Of a DNA stretch of 64,000 nt, positions 59,062 through 64,000 are shown piece by piece. The translations under genes and the position numbers were made by a program. Under the pieces are notes generated by a model. The model saw only the letters and a program-made list of their open reading frames with translations, was not told the DNA's origin and did not search any database. Each line of letters opens with the position of its first letter. The stretch's first letter is position 1. Source of the DNA: Elmis aenea (Eukaryota; Arthropoda; Insecta; Coleoptera; Elmidae). Location: positions 19,798,159-19,862,158 of the forward strand of contig OX393580.1 in assembly GCA_947652605.1 (NCBI GenBank), given 5' to 3'.

Positions 59062-59877
59062 AGTAGGTACTAACTGATTACATAATCTAATAGCCTATAT
59101 TATTTATTCTCTATACATATATTATAGGTATAACTACTCGTATTATCTAGGGAGGGTATAAATAAAAGTTTTAATTTTATGTATGCTTACTGCATAGTGT
59201 TTATGTATGCTAGATCATGGAAAACTGTTTAAATTTTAAATTTCTCTTAAGCAGTTCCCAAATGCTCAATGCTTGCTGCTTAATTTTTTTAAGCACTTTG
59301 GTCAGTGCTTGATGCTTTTAAGCATTTTTAAAATCCAAAGTACTTACTGCTTAATTAGATCAAGCACTTACAAAAGTGCTTGAATGCTTGGTGCTTCAAT
59401 CACTTAGGGTCGGTGCTTTGCCCAGCTCTGATTAGTAGGCAGTGAACGTGTAAAATGATTTTTGGTTATTTAAAGAAAAACTACAAGAGAAAAGTATAAC
59501 AAACCTTATATCATTGAAACGGGAAAAAAAAATTAAAATTAATAACACTACAGACAACTATAACCTTTCATTTAAAAAAATGCAAGTTTGTGTTATAACT
59601 CGAAAATCGAGAGTGCTTTGAAAATTTCGCTAACTTATTTAAAATCTACCTAAAAATATCTATAAAAGCCAATTTTATACGGAATTATTCAAGTTTGAAA
59701 AAATCTCCCTTTTTCAGTTTTTTCAAAATATTTCAAAAAGTTGATGATGTAGGTCAAATTTGAAAACAGCATCAGATTTCCCTTAAAATTCTGCACAAAT
59801 GTTTTAATGTAAACGTTTGTGTATCTTTAATATTAACAGAGTTACCCATACAACAGGTTAGAAAAATGGACACCCTG

Positions 59878-61039
59878 TATATATTTTGATAAACTAATGT
59901 TTCACATCAATAAACTAAGGTTTTATTAAGTATTTAGGTTTCTTCTATGGTTCGTTTTTTATTCAATTTGCTTGCAGTTACAACGAAATCTAAGCAGTTG
60001 TAACTTTAAAATTTTGTTCTACTGAAGTGCCTGTTATCATAATCTGCCACGTATTCAAAATGTAATGACAAAAACATAAAAACCAAAAGCAAAGCACATA
60101 AAACCAGCTAACGTCCTTTTAATGGCACCAAGGAGCTAGCGTACAAATTAAATATCATCATCATCAGCAGTCTACCAGTTCAACACGCAGTTTCATGTAA
60201 TTTCATGAGAAATGTTGAATAGGCAACGCAGCACCGGTTACAAGGGCGCAATAAACTCGAGAACAAATTGATTTACCGTAACGAAAAAAATCCGGAAGAG
60301 GAAAGAACAAAACAAATAATGGAATTCGGGCGTAAATTGCCAGACCCTTAACTAAAGTCGTTATCTCTGCAAACTTATTTAGCTACGTGTATCATCGTAC
60401 TATCATCGCAAACAAATTATTTACGATACAATCGTGCGATGTACTTCTCAGTGCAGTTTTTACGCGATCTATATATAGGATGTAAGGCAAATGACATTCC
60501 TTATAATTAGCCTTCTGATAAAAAATTAACATGTGTTGAACGGTAAGGAACGGATGTTAAACCATATGCCACAAGTACAAACAGTAGAACTTATAAGTTT
60601 ACGTCATTAATATTAAAAAAGATGATGTACTGTGATGGAAAATGACAACATAGAATACACAACAATAAAAATTCATACGTCTTGCATGAGTTGAAACTCC
60701 TAGGTACATAAAAATGTTTCTAGTTAAGTTTATTTACATTGTAATGTGCTTTAAGGATGCATTTTCCTGCATTTGTGTCAAAAAAAGCTACTTATTTATT
60801 TAATCGAGTGTAGTATTAAAAAAGAAAAGACTAACTGATAGTAAAATAACTGATTCAACAAGAGGTGTGTGTTGGATTAAAATTATTAAGTTTAAAACGA
60901 AAACAATCATGGGCTTGCCAAGCAAAAATACAATGTTTCAAAGAAAAGTTGTTAAGAATAAAAAATCATATATGCGTACAAAATTTGATGTATTATCTCA
61001 AAATATAAAACGATTTTTGTGAGGCATAAAATAATTATA
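59878..61039. other. AT-rich sequence, nothing recognised
   Basis: Sequence between palindromes G and the second D-family copy. No gene or transposon ends were found. Confidence 0.4.
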
Positions 61040-62117
61040 CAGCGTGGTCCACTTTTTTGTAGCAGGACTACGGTCGATACAAAAAATCATTTTAAAACGA
61101 ATATTCCATATCGGCATGGGTCCATAAACGCTTTATTTTAAAGATACAGGGTGTTGAAGTTTCGAAAAAATATCGATAATTTTTTACCGTTTCTCAACCA
61201 ATAGGTATATATTTAAACCAAATTAGGTATACAGCACCATCTTACAGGTTACAACATTCTGTGAAAATATCAAGCCCCCAAAAGCAACCAGTGGCGGAGT
61301 TGTGGGGCTTCAGTTTCAATACATTTTATAAAAAACTAGTACGGCCCTATTTAAAATCAAACTCGACATTGTTTTTGGGTAGAACATTTTATTGTAAACA
61401 AAAAGTCTCACTTGACTTTTCTTCCTATTTACCACCGTTTGGCGCGAAATTTGATTTATTTTACTATTCTCGCGAAAAATTAGCTAATAAGCGCTATCTA
61501 AAAAAATCGCTAATATTCGATATAAAGAAGTAATTACCGATTTTTGCAGTTTTTAATAACAGCGCATGCTAATAATAAGGAAATAAGTTCCGCTAAATTA
61601 AAAATTAATGAGCATTTACTCTGCAATTTGCAATTTTTTGCTTTTCGCAATATTTTTAGTTCGAACGTATGAGCAAATTTTTCGCGAGAATAGTAAAATA
61701 AATCAAATTTCGCGCCAAACGGTGGTTGATACAAAGACAAGTCAAGTGAGACTTTTTGTTTACAATAAAAACCCAAAAACAATTTCGAGTTTGATTTTGA
61801 ACAGGGCCGTACTAGTTTTTTATAAAATTTATTAAAACTGAACCCCCACTGGTTGCTTGTGGGGTTTGACATTCTCACCGAATGTGGTAACCTGTAAGCC
61901 TTTTCAGTGTAAGGTAATGCTGTAGGTAGGTATACCAAATTTGGTTTAAATTTTAAATATATCAACTGGTTGGGAAACGGTTAAAAATAATCGATATTTT
62001 TTCGAAAATTTCTTTAAAATGAAGCGTTTATAGACCCATGTTGATATGGAATATTCGCTTTAAAATAAGTTTTGTATCGACTGTTAAAGTCCTGCTACAA
62101 AAAAGTGGACAACCCTG
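61040..62117. mobile_element. Palindromic element, family D, copy 2
   Basis: CAGCGTGGTCCACTTTTTTG at the left is mirrored by CAAAAAAGTGGACAACCCTG at the right, flanked by TA. It is closely related to the copy at 38383-39472 over its whole length, but here the palindrome stops at the TIRs. Confidence 0.92.
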
Positions 62118-63887
62118 TATTCAATAACTTTAATAAATTTTACGATCGAAATCTCAAAGAATTAATTAATTTTTTTTCACAAATCATAAAATAATTCTAC
62201 GTTTAATTTCTTGATGCAGAATTTCGGAAAACACATATAGCGATAATTCATAGATTTAGTCATCAAGACACTTCTTTTTTAAAACCAATTCTCTTTTATT
62301 TCTGGTAAGATTATCAATAAGTAATGTTGCGGTTATGAAATGACATAAAAAACCTTTCGCATTGTCTTGTCCTTGATTCAGAAGCAAAAACAATTAATTT
62401 TCCACAGTATCACCAGCAAACAATGTTGTTTATGATTAAACACGTCTTCGTTTAGTATTTCTGCGTTTACGAAAATAAATATTCGATATTTATCACAACT
62501 ATTAATAAACCAAACAAAGCTCATGTTGCCTTTTTCAGTATAAACGACGATCAATGTTTTGCCACGATAAATCGATGGATACGAAATAAAATACTCATAA
62601 ATAATAATTTTTGTCAACAACCTATAATAATTATTACATCAGTGACGTATTAGTTTGGAATGAATTAATATTCATTACTTACAAACTGATCTAAAAGGAT
62701 GTCGTGGGCATAAAAGAACCCAGCTAATAATTGCTTTTACACCTGTGGAGATTAATGAATAAATAAATAGCAAATTATCATTTTACAATATTGAAAATTA
62801 CAGCACATTCTCGACTTAATAGTAGGTAAGTGATTCTTAAAAATTTAATTAATAAAAAGTACAAGCAAACGTTCTAAAATCAATTTGCTATGCCACTAAA
62901 AGTAGATTAAAATATGTGGGGTACAATATAAACACAAAATTCTTTCTTAACTTTAATTTACCTAAAATCTAGATAAAGTAATTTATTTAAGCACAAAATT
63001 CAATTCCAGAGCACGAAAAAAATAAGATTACGTTGCACGGACGGAATCTATTGTCCAAAGTACAATTTAATCGAATTGTACAACTTGTTTAGAGTTTAAA
63101 TTCAATGGCGCGTTTGAACAGATATTGCATTTTACGTATTCCGATCAGATCAAGTGCCAGTTGCATAGGAATTGCATTGATATGGAAATTTATGTTTTAT
63201 AATAGCACAAAATATGGCTGTACTGCAATAGTCTTAAATAGAAACTGCCAGAAAAGCCATCATATAGTATCTACCTATTTGCACGATTGTCCGGGTAAAG
63301 AATAAAATTACAAACTATTTTGCTGAGTATTTTTACAAACTAATTGTCAAAAACTGTATAAATAATATGATTGATTTTTGTTTAGCAACATTTTTTTTAC
63401 TCCTAGGTTTTATACAAAATCTAAGTACTTTAAACGATAATGTTGATTGTAGCTAATCCTTAAACAAAATATAAAGCTAATTCTAGGAAATTTGAACGAA
63501 TCACAATAATTTATGTACCTACACCACTAAATAAACAAAACAGTTAATTTTACAGGCGTTTTAGTCATGTTAATTACGTGTAAATTAAATATTTATTCAA
63601 GCATAGTTATTTAAAACAGAACCAAGAATATGCCTTACGAAAGCTAAAGTGTTGTGGTACATGAGCAAGAATTTCGAATCTTCAGTTAACAGAAATTCTT
63701 GAACAGGAAAATATTTAAATACATTTGTGTTGTTAATTTTTGGCAGTACGTGCACAAGTTAGTATACAAGCAATTAAATTATGCAATGCCAATGTGTTGC
63801 CTCCGTGCAAATTTCAAATATGAAGCACATTACTAGGAGCTTTATGGACTAATAAATTCAGAAAAATGATTATTTGGTCAATGTATA
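62118..63887. other. AT-rich sequence, nothing recognised
   Basis: No motif-bearing frame or transposon end. The 66-codon frame at 63105-63305 and the 80-codon minus frame at 62378-62620 have no recognisable features. Confidence 0.4.
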
Positions 63888-64000
63888 CAGGGTGCAAACT
63901 TTAACTGGAATAAATTCTGTAACTTGGGAATACAGTATATCGGTAAAACACCTAACCTCTTGAAATTTTTCGAAAATAAGATATGCATTGTATTCCTCTC
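63888..64000. mobile_element. Left end of another CAGGGTG palindromic element, cut by the right edge
   Basis: TA followed by CAGGGTGCAAACTTTAACTG and an ATTCTGTAACTTGGGAATAC stretch has the form of the other palindromic-element arms. The mirrored arm would lie outside the window. Confidence 0.6.

Larger units (their letters stand above)
57360..59430 (+). mobile_element. hAT element nested in palindrome G
   Basis: Ends CAGAGCTGGGCAATGCTTGA and the inverted right end CAGAGCTGGGCAAAGC are flanked by an exact 8-bp duplication ATTAGTAG (57352-57359 and 59431-59438). Both subterminal regions are packed with AAGCACTT and TGCTTGATGCTT repeats, typical hAT transposase-binding clusters. A remnant transposase is near the left end, and an 806-bp element is inserted in the middle. 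Confidence 0.93.
55732..59877. mobile_element. Palindromic element, family G, enlarged by nested insertions
   Basis: CAGGGTGCCAATTTTTCTAA at the left is mirrored by TTAGAAAAATGGACACCCTG at the right, flanked by TA. The arms are about 0.45 kb and carry the shared module (GGAAGTCATAGTTGGCTGTG at about 56067, mirror near 59555). Between the arms lie palindrome H, a mariner-like relic and a hAT element that itself holds another insertion. Confidence 0.85.

Overview
The window is AT-rich animal nuclear DNA with short GT-AG introns, and it looks like an insect, most probably a beetle or another holometabolous species. Three things point there: the aquaporin has the linker style of insect entomoglyceroporins, an NSP-family adaptor carries a SAM domain, and the repeats are mariner, hAT, piggyBac and Harbinger DNA transposons with many long palindromic elements. 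The species assignment is inference. I see no bacterial genes, CRISPR array, rRNA or convincing tRNA.

The left 13 kb is compact and gene-rich. On the minus strand Pcif1 (mRNA cap N6-adenosine methyltransferase, cut by the left edge) diverges from Elp3 (Elongator catalytic subunit) across about 400 bp. A 1.4 kb palindromic transposon follows, then a divergent PKA catalytic-subunit homologue. The kinase converges on an SS18-like SWI/SNF subunit gene, which in turn diverges from Utp23 (small-subunit processome).

From 11,980 to about 51,520 the minus strand carries one large gene for a BCAR3/SH2D3-family adaptor (SAM, SH2, Cdc25-like domain). I assembled it from seven exons whose reading phases all fit. 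Its 20 kb intron contains, on the opposite strand, a complete six- or seven-exon aquaporin gene (27.1-30.1 kb). That gene has altered pore motifs and a dead mariner in its own intron.

The rest of the gene's introns and its upstream flank, to 64 kb, are transposon graveyard. There are at least nine long inverted-repeat elements ending CAGGGTG...CACCCTG and flanked by TA, four of which share an internal arm module. There are also at least seven hAT-type elements, several with exact 8-bp target duplications, and two TTAA-flanked piggyBac-type MITEs carrying a perfect 20-bp palindrome. Three mariner-like transposase relics and an interrupted Harbinger transposase complete the list. Many are nested two or three deep.

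Most biology here is known families. The parts most worth a second look are the family of palindromic elements and its shared module, an open frame conserved between arms of one such family, the palindrome whose symmetry runs past its TIRs, the pore-variant aquaporin nested antisense in the adaptor gene, and the Elp3 C-terminal extension.
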